Below, piece after piece: positions 20,390-29,380 of a DNA stretch of 64,000 nucleotides. Each line of letters starts with the position of its first letter. Positions within the stretch are counted from its first letter, which is position 1. Under the pieces are notes generated by a model that made no database searches, had not been told where the DNA came from, and saw only the letters and a program-made list of their open reading frames with translations. The translations under genes were made by a program, and so were the position numbers. This DNA is from Microbacterium galbinum (lineage in GTDB: Bacteria; Actinomycetota; Actinomycetes; Actinomycetales; Microbacteriaceae): assembly GCF_023101185.1 (NCBI RefSeq), contig NZ_CP078077.1, forward strand, positions 1 through 64,000, read 5' to 3'.

Positions 20390-20860
20390 TCAGACGGCGA
20401 GGACGCCGAGCACCGCACCGACGATCATCCAGGGACCGAAGGCGATGCGCGTGGTGCGATCGGCCCGCCGGAGCGCCATGAGCCCCAGGGCGTACAGCGC
20501 GCCGAGCACGAAAGCGGATGCCGCGCCCACCGCGAGGGCCGTCCATCCGTGCCAGGCCAGCACCAGGCCGATCACGGCCGCGAGCTTCACGTCGCCGCCT
20601 CCCATGCCCGAGCGACTCAGCAGACGCAGCAGTGCGTAGAAGCCGCCGAGCACGATCATGCCCAGGAGCGCGCGGATCGACGGCGCCCGGTCGCCGGTCG
20701 CGAGTGCATCGACGAGTGCGAGCAGCAGGAGTCCCGCGAGGGTCGGGAGCACGATGCGATCGGGCAGGCGGTGGGTGCGCGCGTCGATGACGAGCAGCCA
20801 CCCGCCGATGCCGAGCAGCATGAGGTGGACGAGCCCGACGAGGGCGAAGCGCGTATCCAT
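20390..20860 (-). CDS. A24-type prepilin peptidase, catalytic domain only
   Basis: A 156-residue integral membrane aspartic protease with several hydrophobic helices. The two conserved Asp motifs are DARTHRLPD (near the N-terminus) and GMGGGDVKLAA (centre). There is no N-terminal methyltransferase domain, as in short CpaA/TadV-type peptidases that process Flp/Tad pilins. No pilin genes are nearby. Confidence 0.85.
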   Translation of the reverse strand: MDTRFALVGLVHLMLLGIGGWLLVIDARTHRLPDRIVLPTLAGLLLLALVDALATGDRAPSIRALLGMIVLGGFYALLRLLSRSGMGGGDVKLAAVIGLVLAWHGWTALAVGAASAFVLGALYALGLMALRRADRTTRIAFGPWMIVGAVLGVLAV

Positions 20861-20987
20861 CCCGGAAGGCTAGGAGATTCCGGTTCCGTCCCGCGGGGCG
20901 CTGTGGATAACCTCGGCCTGCCGCCCGGACGCCCGTTCGTGCAATGTCCGATGTACGAATTAGCATCGACTCCATCACTTGATTAAT

Positions 20988-21003
20988 TCGAATATTCGTT
21001 CGA
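20988..21003 (+). promoter_or_regulatory. LexA (SOS) box in front of the mutasome operon
   Basis: The 16-mer TCGAATATTCGTTCGA fits the actinobacterial SOS consensus (TCGAAC-N4-GTTCGA) with one mismatch. It ends 12 bases before the chosen imuA' start, so bound LexA would block initiation. Confidence 0.85.
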
Positions 21004-21014
21004 GGATGGAAACC

Positions 21015-21779
21015 ATGGGGATCGGGCTCGATGCGGTGACCGCGCTCTCTCCGAACAGCGATGCGCGTGCGGGAGAGGTGCTTCGTCTGCGCCGCGAGAT
21101 CAGTCGGATGCAGCGCCGCCGCAGCGACCAGGCGGTGCTGCCGCTCGACCCCGCCCTCTCCTCCATCCTCCCCGACGAAGGCCTCCTCGCCGGCACCGCG
21201 TACACGCTCTCCCCCTCGCCGAGCCTCGTCCTCGCCCTGTTGAGCGCGGCATCGCAGAAAGGGCACTGGTGCGCCGTCGTCGGTATGCCGACGCTCGGCG
21301 TCGAGGCGGCCGCGGGCTTCGGAATCGATCTCGACCGGCTGATCCTGGTGCCCGATCCCGGCGATCGCTGGTTCGCCGCGACCTCCGCCCTCGCCGAAGT
21401 CGTGCCGCTGATCGCCGTGCACCCCGGAACACGGTTGCGCGACGCCGACGTCTCCCGGCTGAGCGCCCGGCTGCGCGATCGTGGCTCCACGCTGCTCGTC
21501 ACCGGCGTCTGGCCGCAGAGCGAGGGGTCCATCCGCGTGCACGACCCGCAGTGGAACGGCCTCGGCGCGGGCTGGGGGCTGCTGTCCGACCGCACGGTGA
21601 CCGTGACCGCGCAGACCCGCCGACGTCCGCTCGCTTCCAGCGTTCGCGTGCGACTGCCCGGGCGTGACGGTGCGCTCGAGTCCGTGACGACCGAGCTCGC
21701 CGCGCTCCCCTCTCTGCCCGCGCGCACGCAGAGCCCTGCGCCGGCGCCCGAGCTCCTCCGTTGGGCGGAGGCCGGATGA
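21015..21779 (+). CDS. imuA': ImuA'-type RecA-like mutasome component
   Basis: A 254-residue RecA-fold-like protein with the actinobacterial ImuA' layout: an early helix (EVLRLRREISRMQRRR), the LLAGTAYTLSP segment, and RecA-core-like strands. In mycobacteria ImuA' bridges the replication machinery to ImuB and DnaE2 in SOS mutagenesis. The ATG at 21015 is preferred because earlier in-frame starts lie inside or next to the LexA box; GAGG lies nine bases upstream. Confidence 0.8.
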   Translation: MGIGLDAVTALSPNSDARAGEVLRLRREISRMQRRRSDQAVLPLDPALSSILPDEGLLAGTAYTLSPSPSLVLALLSAASQKGHWCAVVGMPTLGVEAAAGFGIDLDRLILVPDPGDRWFAATSALAEVVPLIAVHPGTRLRDADVSRLSARLRDRGSTLLVTGVWPQSEGSIRVHDPQWNGLGAGWGLLSDRTVTVTAQTRRRPLASSVRVRLPGRDGALESVTTELAALPSLPARTQSPAPAPELLRWAEAG

Positions 21780-23314
21780 GCGCCCCTCTCCGCGTCCTGG
21801 TGCTGTGGTTCCCCGACTGGCCGCTGCGCGCCGCACTGGGCGACGCGCTCCCGCACCCGCCGACGGCCCTGATGCAGGCGAACATCGTCGTCGCCTGCAC
21901 CGCTTCCGCCCGCGAGCACGGAGTGCGGGTCGGGCAGCGCCGTCGCGAGGCGCAGGGGCGCCTCTCCTCCCTGCGCGTACTCCCCCACGACCCCGACCGC
22001 GACGAGCGTGCTTTCCTCCCCGTACTGCAGCTCATCGAGGAGCACGCCCCCGGCGTCACGCTGCTGCGACCGGGACTCGCGGTGCTCCGCGCTCGCGGGA
22101 TCTCCCGCTATCACGGCGGCGAGGAGGCTGCCGCGGCCTGGCTCGTGACGCAGCTCACGGAGGCCGGGTTCCCCGAGGTGCGCATCGGCGTCGGCGACGG
22201 CCCCTTCACCGCGGAGACCGCCGCCCGCGGGCCGCAGCGCTGCACCGTCGTGCCGCCGGGTGAGGCACGGGAGTTCCTCGCGCCGTTCCCCGTGCAGGTG
22301 CTGCGCGACGAGCAGATCACCGGCCTCCTCCTCCGCCTCGGGGTCCGCACCCTCGGAGAGTTCGCCGCCCTCGGCCCCGTCGACGTGCGCGATCGCTTCG
22401 GCGAGCGCGGCGCCCGTCTCCGGGCGCTGGCCGCGGGCGCGGACTCGCAGCGCCTCGCGCCCCGCCCTCCCGACCCCGAACTGATGCGGAGCGTGGAGTT
22501 CGAGACCCCACTGGGTGGCGCGGATCAGGTGGCCTTCGCCGTGCGGCAGACGGCCGATGCGGTAATGCTCGCGCTGGGCGAGGCATCCGTCGTCTGCACC
22601 GAGGTGCGCATCGACCTGACCGACGACAACGGGCAGGTGTTCTCCCGACCGTGGCTGCACCCCTCGTGCTTCGACGCCTCCGACCTGGTCGACCGGGTGC
22701 GCTGGCAGCTGGAGGCGCTGGCGGCGCAGACCGCGAAGGATCCCGTCGACGAGGCACGGGCGTTCGGCGGGATCTCGGCGGTGCGGATCGTGCCGGTCGC
22801 GGTCGATGACGCCGCTCACCACCAGCCGGGGCTCTTCGGCTCCGGCACGGACGAACGCCTGCACCACGCCGTGTCTCGCGTGCAGACCATGCTGGGGCAC
22901 GAGGGCGTGGTCACCGCCGCGCTCGCCGGCGGACGGTGGCTCGCCGACCGCCAGGTGCTCACTCCCTGGGGTGAGCGCGCGGTCGCTCCGCGCGACCCCG
23001 CATCCCCCTGGCCCGGGAGCCTGCCCGATCCGCTTCCCGCCGAGGTCTTCCGCCCGCCCCGTCCCCTCGGGGTCACCGGAGCCGACGGTGCCGCGATCCG
23101 CATCGACGAGCGCGGAGCCCTCTCCTCCGATCCCGCGTTCATCGACGGCACCGCCGTGCACGCGTGGGCAGGCCCCTGGCCCGTGCACGAGCGCCGCTGG
23201 GCATCGGGCGGAGGCAAGAAGGGACACCGCTTCCAGGTCATCGACGACCGGGATCGCGCCTGGCTGGTGTTCTGCGCCGGTGGGCGCTGGTGGGCTGAGG
23301 GGCGTTACCGCTGA
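21776..23314 (+). CDS. imuB: ImuB, Y-family polymerase-like mutasome scaffold
   Basis: A 512-residue protein with a Y-family polymerase fold that starts RVLVLWFPDWPLRAAL. The usual catalytic SxDE motif is degenerate here (ISRYHGGEE), consistent with ImuB being a non-catalytic adapter that brings the sliding clamp to DnaE2. The Trp-rich C-terminus (HAWAGPWPVHERRW, WWAEGRYR) is typical. The start overlaps the imuA' stop (ATGA) and the end overlaps the dnaE2 start. Confidence 0.88.
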   Translation: MSAPLRVLVLWFPDWPLRAALGDALPHPPTALMQANIVVACTASAREHGVRVGQRRREAQGRLSSLRVLPHDPDRDERAFLPVLQLIEEHAPGVTLLRPGLAVLRARGISRYHGGEEAAAAWLVTQLTEAGFPEVRIGVGDGPFTAETAARGPQRCTVVPPGEAREFLAPFPVQVLRDEQITGLLLRLGVRTLGEFAALGPVDVRDRFGERGARLRALAAGADSQRLAPRPPDPELMRSVEFETPLGGADQVAFAVRQTADAVMLALGEASVVCTEVRIDLTDDNGQVFSRPWLHPSCFDASDLVDRVRWQLEALAAQTAKDPVDEARAFGGISAVRIVPVAVDDAAHHQPGLFGSGTDERLHHAVSRVQTMLGHEGVVTAALAGGRWLADRQVLTPWGERAVAPRDPASPWPGSLPDPLPAEVFRPPRPLGVTGADGAAIRIDERGALSSDPAFIDGTAVHAWAGPWPVHERRWASGGGKKGHRFQVIDDRDRAWLVFCAGGRWWAEGRYR

Positions 23315-26300
23315 TGGGTTTCCACAACCCGCCTCTGAAGTGGGGCGAGCTGGCTCGCACCCTGAGCGGCGAGCCACCGCCCGCGAGCGCCGAGCCCTCC
23401 GGGGCGCGGGCCGATCCGGGCCCGGTGAGCAGGCGACGCAAGAGCATCCCGCCGTCGTCCGTGCCGCGCCCCGATGACGCCGTGCCCTACGCAGAGTTGC
23501 ACGCCCACTCCTCGTACTCGTTCCTCGACGGCGCGTCCTCCCCCGAGGCGCTCCTGATCGAGGCCGAGCGCCTCGGACTCAGCGCCCTCGCGCTCACCGA
23601 CCACGACGGCTTCTACGGTGCCGCGCGCTTCGCCGAGGTCGCCGAGCTCATGGACGTCCGGCTGCAGACCGTCTTCGGAGCAGAACTGTCGCTCGATCTC
23701 CCGGCCCCGCAACGCGGCACGCCCGATCCGGCCGGCGAGCACCTGCTCGTCCTCGCCCGCGGGATGGAGGGCTACCACCGGCTCTCCGGAGTCATCACCG
23801 CCGCGCAGCTGCGGGGCGGCGAGAAGGGCCGCCCCGTCTACGATCTCGACGAGCTCGCGGCGAGCGCCGGAGGCCACTGGACCATCCTGACCGGATGCCG
23901 CAAAGGTGCGGTGCGTCAGGGGCTCGAACGCGGTGACGCCCGGGCGCCGTTGCAGCACCTCGTCGACCTCTTCGGCGCAGAGCACGTCGCCGTCGAGCTC
24001 TTCGACCACGGAGATCCGCTCGACACCCGCCGCAACGACGTGCTCGCGGAGTTGGCGGGACGGATGCACCTCCCCGTCGTCGCGACGAACAACGTGCACT
24101 ACGCCGCCCCGCAGCAGGCGCCGCTCGCCGAGGCCGTCGCCGCGGTCCGGGCGGTACGCAGCATGGATGAGCTCGATGGATGGCTCCCCGCGCACGGGGG
24201 CGCGCATCTGCGCAGCGGCGCCGAGATGACGGCGCGCTTCCGGCGGTACCCCGGAGCCATCTCCTCGGGGCTCGAGCTGGCCGCGGCATCCGCCTTCCCC
24301 CTGCGTCTCGCCCGCCCCGCCCTCCCCCGGCAGAAGGTCCCCGAGGGTCACACCCCGATGAGCTGGCTGCGCCGACTCGTCTGGGATGCCGTGCCCTCGA
24401 AGTACCCCCGCATCGACGACGCCGGGCGGAGTCGGATCGAACGCGAACTGAACGTGATCGAGGAGAAGGACTTCCCCGGCTACTTCCTCATCGTTCACGG
24501 CATCGTCGCCGAGGCCCGTCGCCGAGGCATCCTCTGCCAGGGGCGCGGGTCGGCCGCGGCGAGCGCGGTCTGCTACCTGTTGGGGATCACCGCCGTCGAC
24601 CCGATCCTGTACGGGCTGCCCTTCGAGAGGTTCCTCGCCACCACCCGTCAGGAGGAGCCCGACATCGACGTCGACTTCGACTCGCGACGCCGGGAGGAGA
24701 TCATCCAGTGGGTGTACGCCGAGTACGGCCGGGAGCGCGCCGCACAGGTGGCGAACGTGATCCAGTACCGGCCGAAGAACGCCGTGCGCGACATGGCCAG
24801 GGCGCTCGGGCACTCCCCGGGACAGCAGGACTCGTGGTCGCGGCAGGTCGACGGCTGGGGTGCCGGGCTGGAGCCCGCAGAAGGGCACGACATCCCCGAG
24901 AGCGTTCTCGCCTACGCCGGTGAGCTGATGAAGGCGCCGCGCCACCTCGGCATCCATTCGGGCGGGATGGTGCTCACGGCACGTCCGGTCGGCGAGGTCG
25001 TTCCGGTCGAGCACGCACGCATGGAGAACAGGACCGTCATCCAATGGGACAAGGACGACGCGGCGTTCATGGGCCTGGTCAAGTTCGACCTGCTGGGTCT
25101 CGGGATGCTGGCGGCCCTGCAGCACTGCTTCGACCTGATCCACGAGGCGACGGGCGAGCTCTGGACGCTCGAGACCCTCCCCAAGGAGGAGCCCGGCGTC
25201 TACGACATGCTCTGCCGCGCCGACTCGATCGGTGTCTTCCAGGTGGAGTCCCGGGCGCAGATCGGGTTGCTGCCCCGCTTGCAACCACGGAGCTTCTACG
25301 ACCTCGCGATCCAGATCGCCCTCATCCGTCCGGGCCCCATCCAGGGCGGGGCGGTGCACCCGTTCGTGCAGCGCAAGATGGCGAAGGACAGGGTCGACGA
25401 GGAGAACAGGGAACGCGCGGCCCGAGGTGAGGCGCCCGTCGACTTCCCGATCCCCTATCCGCACGCGGATCTCGAGCCGATCCTGAAGCGCACCCTGGGC
25501 ATCCCGATCTTCCAGGAACAGCTGATCCAGATGGCGACCGCGGTCGGCGACTGCACCGCCGACGAGGCCGACCTGCTCCGTCGGGCGATGGGATCCAAGC
25601 GGGGCCTGGAGAAGATCGAGAAGGTGCGCGAGAAGCTCTACGCGGGCATGGCACGACGCGGACTCGATGAAGCGGCATCCGATCGCATCTACGCGCAGAT
25701 CCAGGCGTTCGCGAACTTCGGCTTCGCGGAGTCGCACTCGCTGTCGTTCGCCCTCCTCGTCTACGCCAGCTCCTGGCTGAAGCTGCACTACCCCGCTGCC
25801 TTCCTCGCCGGCCTCCTGCGTTCGCAGCCCATGGGGTTCTACTCCGCGGCGACGCTGACGGCGGATGCCCGTCGGCACGGCGTGGAGGTGCGCCGCCCCG
25901 ATCTGCAGGTCTCCGGGGCCACCGAGACGCTCGAACCGCTCACCGGAGCAGAGGGCCGGATGCCGACGGGCCGCGACTCCTGCCGCGTCATGCCCCAGCC
26001 GCCGACGCTGCGCTTCGACCGCGATGCCCCGGACGAATCCGAGGCCCACCGTCGCGATGGCGGCTACGCCGTGCGGATGGGGCTCAGCGGGGTGCGTGGG
26101 ATCGGGGTGCCGATGGCCGAGCGGATCGTCGCGGAGCGCGAGGCGCACGGCCCGTATCGCGATCTGAACGATCTCGTGCGGCGCACGGATGCCACGGCCG
26201 CGCAGCTCGAGGCGCTCGCGACCGCCGGGGCATTCGCCTGCCTCGGTCTGGAACGCCGAGAGGCCATCTGGCTCGCGGGGGCGGCAGCCGATGACCGCTC

Positions 26301-26769
26301 CCGCTTCCTGCCGGGGACCAGCGTGTCTGTGCAGCCTCCCCTCTTCGCCGATCAGAGCAGCTACGAACGCCTCTCCGCCGATCTGTGGGCCACCGGGGTC
26401 TCGACCGACGACCACCCGATGCTGCACTTCCGCGCGGCATTGGGCGAGCGCGGCGTGCTCACCTCCGCCGATCTGCGCACCCACGAGACGGGCCGCCGTG
26501 TCGAGGTCGCCGGCCTCGTCACCCACCGCCAGCGACCGGCGACCGCGGCGGGCGTGACCTTCGTGAATCTCGAAGACGAGACGGGACTCGTCAACATCAT
26601 CTGCTCGGCGGGCGTCTGGAACCGCTACCGCCGGGTCGCTCGGGACTCCCCCGCACTGATCATCCGGGGAATCCTCGAACGATCCGAGGAAGGGGTCATC
26701 AATGTGCTCGCGGATGCCTTCGACGATCTGCGCACCGGCCTCTCCCACCGCTCGCGGGACTTCCGATGA
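23314..26769 (+). CDS. dnaE2: Error-prone DNA polymerase III alpha-type subunit DnaE2
   Basis: A 1151-residue C-family polymerase for translesion synthesis. A PHP domain is at the N-terminus (AELHAHSSYSFLDGASS), the palm with catalytic acidic PDIDVDFDSRRR is in the middle, and helix-hairpin-helix plus OB-fold regions are at the C-terminus (VAGLVTHRQRP, FVNLEDETG). The N-terminus has an extra basic segment before the PHP domain. Last gene of the SOS-controlled operon. Confidence 0.95.
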   Translation: MGFHNPPLKWGELARTLSGEPPPASAEPSGARADPGPVSRRRKSIPPSSVPRPDDAVPYAELHAHSSYSFLDGASSPEALLIEAERLGLSALALTDHDGFYGAARFAEVAELMDVRLQTVFGAELSLDLPAPQRGTPDPAGEHLLVLARGMEGYHRLSGVITAAQLRGGEKGRPVYDLDELAASAGGHWTILTGCRKGAVRQGLERGDARAPLQHLVDLFGAEHVAVELFDHGDPLDTRRNDVLAELAGRMHLPVVATNNVHYAAPQQAPLAEAVAAVRAVRSMDELDGWLPAHGGAHLRSGAEMTARFRRYPGAISSGLELAAASAFPLRLARPALPRQKVPEGHTPMSWLRRLVWDAVPSKYPRIDDAGRSRIERELNVIEEKDFPGYFLIVHGIVAEARRRGILCQGRGSAAASAVCYLLGITAVDPILYGLPFERFLATTRQEEPDIDVDFDSRRREEIIQWVYAEYGRERAAQVANVIQYRPKNAVRDMARALGHSPGQQDSWSRQVDGWGAGLEPAEGHDIPESVLAYAGELMKAPRHLGIHSGGMVLTARPVGEVVPVEHARMENRTVIQWDKDDAAFMGLVKFDLLGLGMLAALQHCFDLIHEATGELWTLETLPKEEPGVYDMLCRADSIGVFQVESRAQIGLLPRLQPRSFYDLAIQIALIRPGPIQGGAVHPFVQRKMAKDRVDEENRERAARGEAPVDFPIPYPHADLEPILKRTLGIPIFQEQLIQMATAVGDCTADEADLLRRAMGSKRGLEKIEKVREKLYAGMARRGLDEAASDRIYAQIQAFANFGFAESHSLSFALLVYASSWLKLHYPAAFLAGLLRSQPMGFYSAATLTADARRHGVEVRRPDLQVSGATETLEPLTGAEGRMPTGRDSCRVMPQPPTLRFDRDAPDESEAHRRDGGYAVRMGLSGVRGIGVPMAERIVAEREAHGPYRDLNDLVRRTDATAAQLEALATAGAFACLGLERREAIWLAGAAADDRSRFLPGTSVSVQPPLFADQSSYERLSADLWATGVSTDDHPMLHFRAALGERGVLTSADLRTHETGRRVEVAGLVTHRQRPATAAGVTFVNLEDETGLVNIICSAGVWNRYRRVARDSPALIIRGILERSEEGVINVLADAFDDLRTGLSHRSRDFR

Positions 26770-26796
26770 GTACCCATGCGCCGGAGGGTCGTCCAC

Positions 26797-27186
26797 TTAC
26801 CAGAAGCGCTCGGACTCCTCGACGGGCGGCGGGCGATCGGATCCGCCCCAGCGGTCGGCTTCGGCTTTGGCGGCGTCGGCTGCGGCATCCGCCTCGCGCA
26901 GCGCGACCTTCGCGCCGACCGGACCCGGTCCGCGGACATCCAGACGCAGCTCCGTGCGCGAGCCGGTCGACGACACGCCGATCGTGCAATCCAGCACCCT
27001 GCCCAGCCAACGCACCTCATCGACGCCGGCAGCCTCTTCGACGAGCCAATAGCGGATGTTCGTCTCGAGATCGCGAACGGCGATCGCGAGCGTCTCGCCA
27101 CTGAGCGGATCGAGCTGCTCGGTCACCTCGACGCGGTGGCCCTGCGCGATGGCGATCTGCCCCGGAAACACGATCGATCTGTCCAT
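26797..27186 (-). CDS. Conserved actinobacterial hypothetical protein
   Basis: A 129-residue protein convergent with dnaE2 (27-bp gap). It has a beta-rich N-terminal two thirds (RSIVFPGQIAIAQGHRVEVTEQ, TNIRYWLVEEAAG) and an Ala/Asp-rich helical end (ALREADAAADAAKAEADRW). No domain is recognised; DNA-repair involvement would rest on position only. Confidence 0.6.
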   Translation of the reverse strand: MDRSIVFPGQIAIAQGHRVEVTEQLDPLSGETLAIAVRDLETNIRYWLVEEAAGVDEVRWLGRVLDCTIGVSSTGSRTELRLDVRGPGPVGAKVALREADAAADAAKAEADRWGGSDRPPPVEESERFW

Positions 27187-27459
27187 GACTCCACCTTAGG
27201 AAGCATCCGCTCGAGGCGGTAGGGACCCCGGAAAATCACGACTTTCAAAAAAGTTTGTCCCCCAAATGGCGGACAAGACAATTTCGGGATATTCTGATAT
27301 GCGTAGCGGGGGCTACAGGGGCTGAGGACTGGGGAATCAGCCCCAAGAGAGAGCAGCGAGTTTTCATCGCCGCCTCCCCACCGTCCGGGAGGACGGTGAA
27401 GCCCTCTCGAGAAGACCTGCGTGGGGCAGACGACTCGAGAGGGCTCATCCCCCGTCGCG
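27187..27459. other. Structured non-coding gap with possible sRNA or operator
   Basis: A 273-bp gap, locally AT-rich, between two minus-strand genes. It contains the dyad TTGTCC-N10-GGACAA (27255-27276) just upstream of -10-like TATTCT/GATATG, a hairpin GGGGCTGA/TCAGCCCC (318-325 with 337-344 of 27,000), a second hairpin (27379-27398) and the terminator listed next. A plus-strand non-coding RNA from about 27,300 to 27,450 would fit. No convincing ORF; a 67-codon minus-strand frame looks random. Confidence 0.3.
27400..27445 (-). terminator. Terminator hairpin downstream of the acyl-CoA ligase
   Basis: The stem AGCCCTCTCGAG / CTCGAGAGGGCT (12 bp, perfect) surrounds a 22-base loop and lies just past the ligase stop codon on the minus strand. 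It could also end a plus-strand transcript of the gap. Confidence 0.6.
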
Positions 27460-29169
27460 CTAGATCTCCTCCTGGAGCATCCGCTGACGGACGTCCTTCC
27501 GGAGAACCTTCCCGATCAGCGACCGGGGCAGATCGTCCATCGGCACGATCCGTCGCGGAACCTTGTAGGCCGCGAGGCGGGTGCGGCAGTAGTCCCGGAG
27601 CGCCTCCATCTCGATCGCCGCCGAGGCGTGCAGCACGACCGCGGCCGCCACCATCTCGGCACCATCGCCGCGCGGGAGAGCCACGACCGCGGCATCCTCC
27701 ACGTCCGGGTGCGACCGCAGCGCCTCCTCCACCTCGCTGGGCGAGACGTTGAATCCTCCAGTGATGATGAGCTCTTTACGGCGATCGACCACCGTCACGA
27801 AGCCGTCCTCCGACACGGTGACGATGTCTCCGGTGCGCACCCAGCCTCCCGGCAGGAGGGTCTCGGCCGTCTCCTCCGGGCGCCCCCAATAGCCCGAGAA
27901 CACCTGCGGCCCGTGGATGAGCAACTCGCCCGGATCGCCGGCTGCCACGTCGATCTGCGGATCGTCGGGATCGACCACCCGGATGGTCGTGCTCGGGAAC
28001 GGGACTCCGACGGTTCCGGGACGCCGCGACGGGCCGACGGGGTTGCCGAGGGCGACGGGCGAGGTCTCGGTCATCCCGTAGCCCTCCACGAGGAGTCCGC
28101 CGGTGACTTCCTCCCAGCGTGCGACCGTCGACACAGGCAGGCTCATCGCCCCCGAGATGGCGAATCGCACGGTCGAGAGATCGAGGCCGTCGCGGGATGC
28201 CGCGCGCGTCAGACGGTCGTAGATCGGCGGCACTGCGGGGAGGAACGTGGGCGGAGACTTGCGCACGGCCGTCGAGACGAGGCCGACGTCGAACGTGGGG
28301 AACAGCACGAGCTTGGCTCCGATGCCCATCGCGAACGTCAGGCAGAGCGTCATCCCGTAGGCATGGAACAGCGGCAGCACGCCGTAGACCGTCTCCTCGC
28401 CCTCACGGAGGCCGGGCAGCCAGGCACGACCCTGCATCGCGTTCGCGCGGAGGTTGCGATGGGTGAGCATCGCGCCCTTGGGCTCGCCGGTGGTTCCGCT
28501 CGTGTACTGCAGCAGGGCGATGTCGTCGAGTTCGGGGCCGGGTGCGCGCCGCGGCAGCGGCCGGGAGCGCTCGATGCTCTCCCAGTCGCGGATGCCGCGA
28601 CCCCGCGGTGCTTTGGCGGTCAGAGCCGCGCGCGCGTCGCGCGCCCGTGGGACCGGCAGACGCAGCGCCAGGCGTTGCGCGGCCGGCATCGCCCGCGTCA
28701 GATCGACGGTGAGGATGTGCGCCGGGCGCACGTCGGACGGGAACGCCGCAACGGTGTCGGCGACCTTGTTCCACACGATGGCGAACGTCGCACCGTGATC
28801 CTCGAACTGATGGCGCAGCTCGCGCGGCGTGTAGAGCGGGTTGTGCTCGACGACGATCGCGCCGAGTCGCAGCGCCGCGTAGAAGGCGACGACGTGCTGA
28901 GGGCAGTTCGGGAGAACGAGAGCGACCCGGTCTCCCTTTCGCACGCCGAGGCTCCGGAGACCGGCGGCCGCGCGCCTGACCCGCTCGTCAAGATCGGCGT
29001 AGCTGGTGCGCGCGCCGAAGAACTCGAGCGCCGTACGCTTCGCGTGCTTCTTGGCGCTCTGCCGGAGCATCTCGGGGAGGATCTGAGTCACCTCGTCGAT
29101 CTCGTGCGGCACGCCCTCGGCGTAGGCATTCAGCCAGGGCTTGGCGTCGGAAAGTGATTCGTGGTCCAT
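27460..29169 (-). CDS. fadD: Long-chain fatty-acid-CoA ligase (AMP-binding)
   Basis: A 569-residue adenylate-forming enzyme: P-loop YTSGTTGEPKGAM, GYGMTETSPV, TGDIVTVSEDGFVTVVDRRKE and the C-terminal catalytic Lys region (PRSLIGKVLRKD). It activates a fatty acid to acyl-CoA for beta-oxidation or lipid synthesis. It differs clearly from the ligase at 5.2 kb. It stands alone on the minus strand with its own terminator. Confidence 0.92.
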   Translation of the reverse strand: MDHESLSDAKPWLNAYAEGVPHEIDEVTQILPEMLRQSAKKHAKRTALEFFGARTSYADLDERVRRAAAGLRSLGVRKGDRVALVLPNCPQHVVAFYAALRLGAIVVEHNPLYTPRELRHQFEDHGATFAIVWNKVADTVAAFPSDVRPAHILTVDLTRAMPAAQRLALRLPVPRARDARAALTAKAPRGRGIRDWESIERSRPLPRRAPGPELDDIALLQYTSGTTGEPKGAMLTHRNLRANAMQGRAWLPGLREGEETVYGVLPLFHAYGMTLCLTFAMGIGAKLVLFPTFDVGLVSTAVRKSPPTFLPAVPPIYDRLTRAASRDGLDLSTVRFAISGAMSLPVSTVARWEEVTGGLLVEGYGMTETSPVALGNPVGPSRRPGTVGVPFPSTTIRVVDPDDPQIDVAAGDPGELLIHGPQVFSGYWGRPEETAETLLPGGWVRTGDIVTVSEDGFVTVVDRRKELIITGGFNVSPSEVEEALRSHPDVEDAAVVALPRGDGAEMVAAAVVLHASAAIEMEALRDYCRTRLAAYKVPRRIVPMDDLPRSLIGKVLRKDVRQRMLQEEI

Positions 29170-29380
29170 CCGGTCCTCCTCGGCACGGGCGCCGTGCTGC
29201 CCAGTCTAGAAGCGGGAGGAATGGGGATGCTGAGTCCGTGAGCGCGGGAGCGCCCAGGTCACGATTGAGTGGTCAGTTCCGCCCGGATCGGGAGCATTGA
29301 TATATCGGTGATAGACAGGCGGGAGGTGCCGACCTGTTGACCCCCGTCGATGACGAGCCCTCCTGAACGGAAGGAACGTC

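Noticed and set aside
27301..27440. Known riboswitch (c-di-AMP type) in the gap
   Set aside because: The hairpins do not match the conserved core I know, and no cell-wall gene follows on the same strand.
27245..27448. 67-codon minus-strand frame in the gap
   Set aside because: No ribosome-binding site, random composition, overlaps hairpins.
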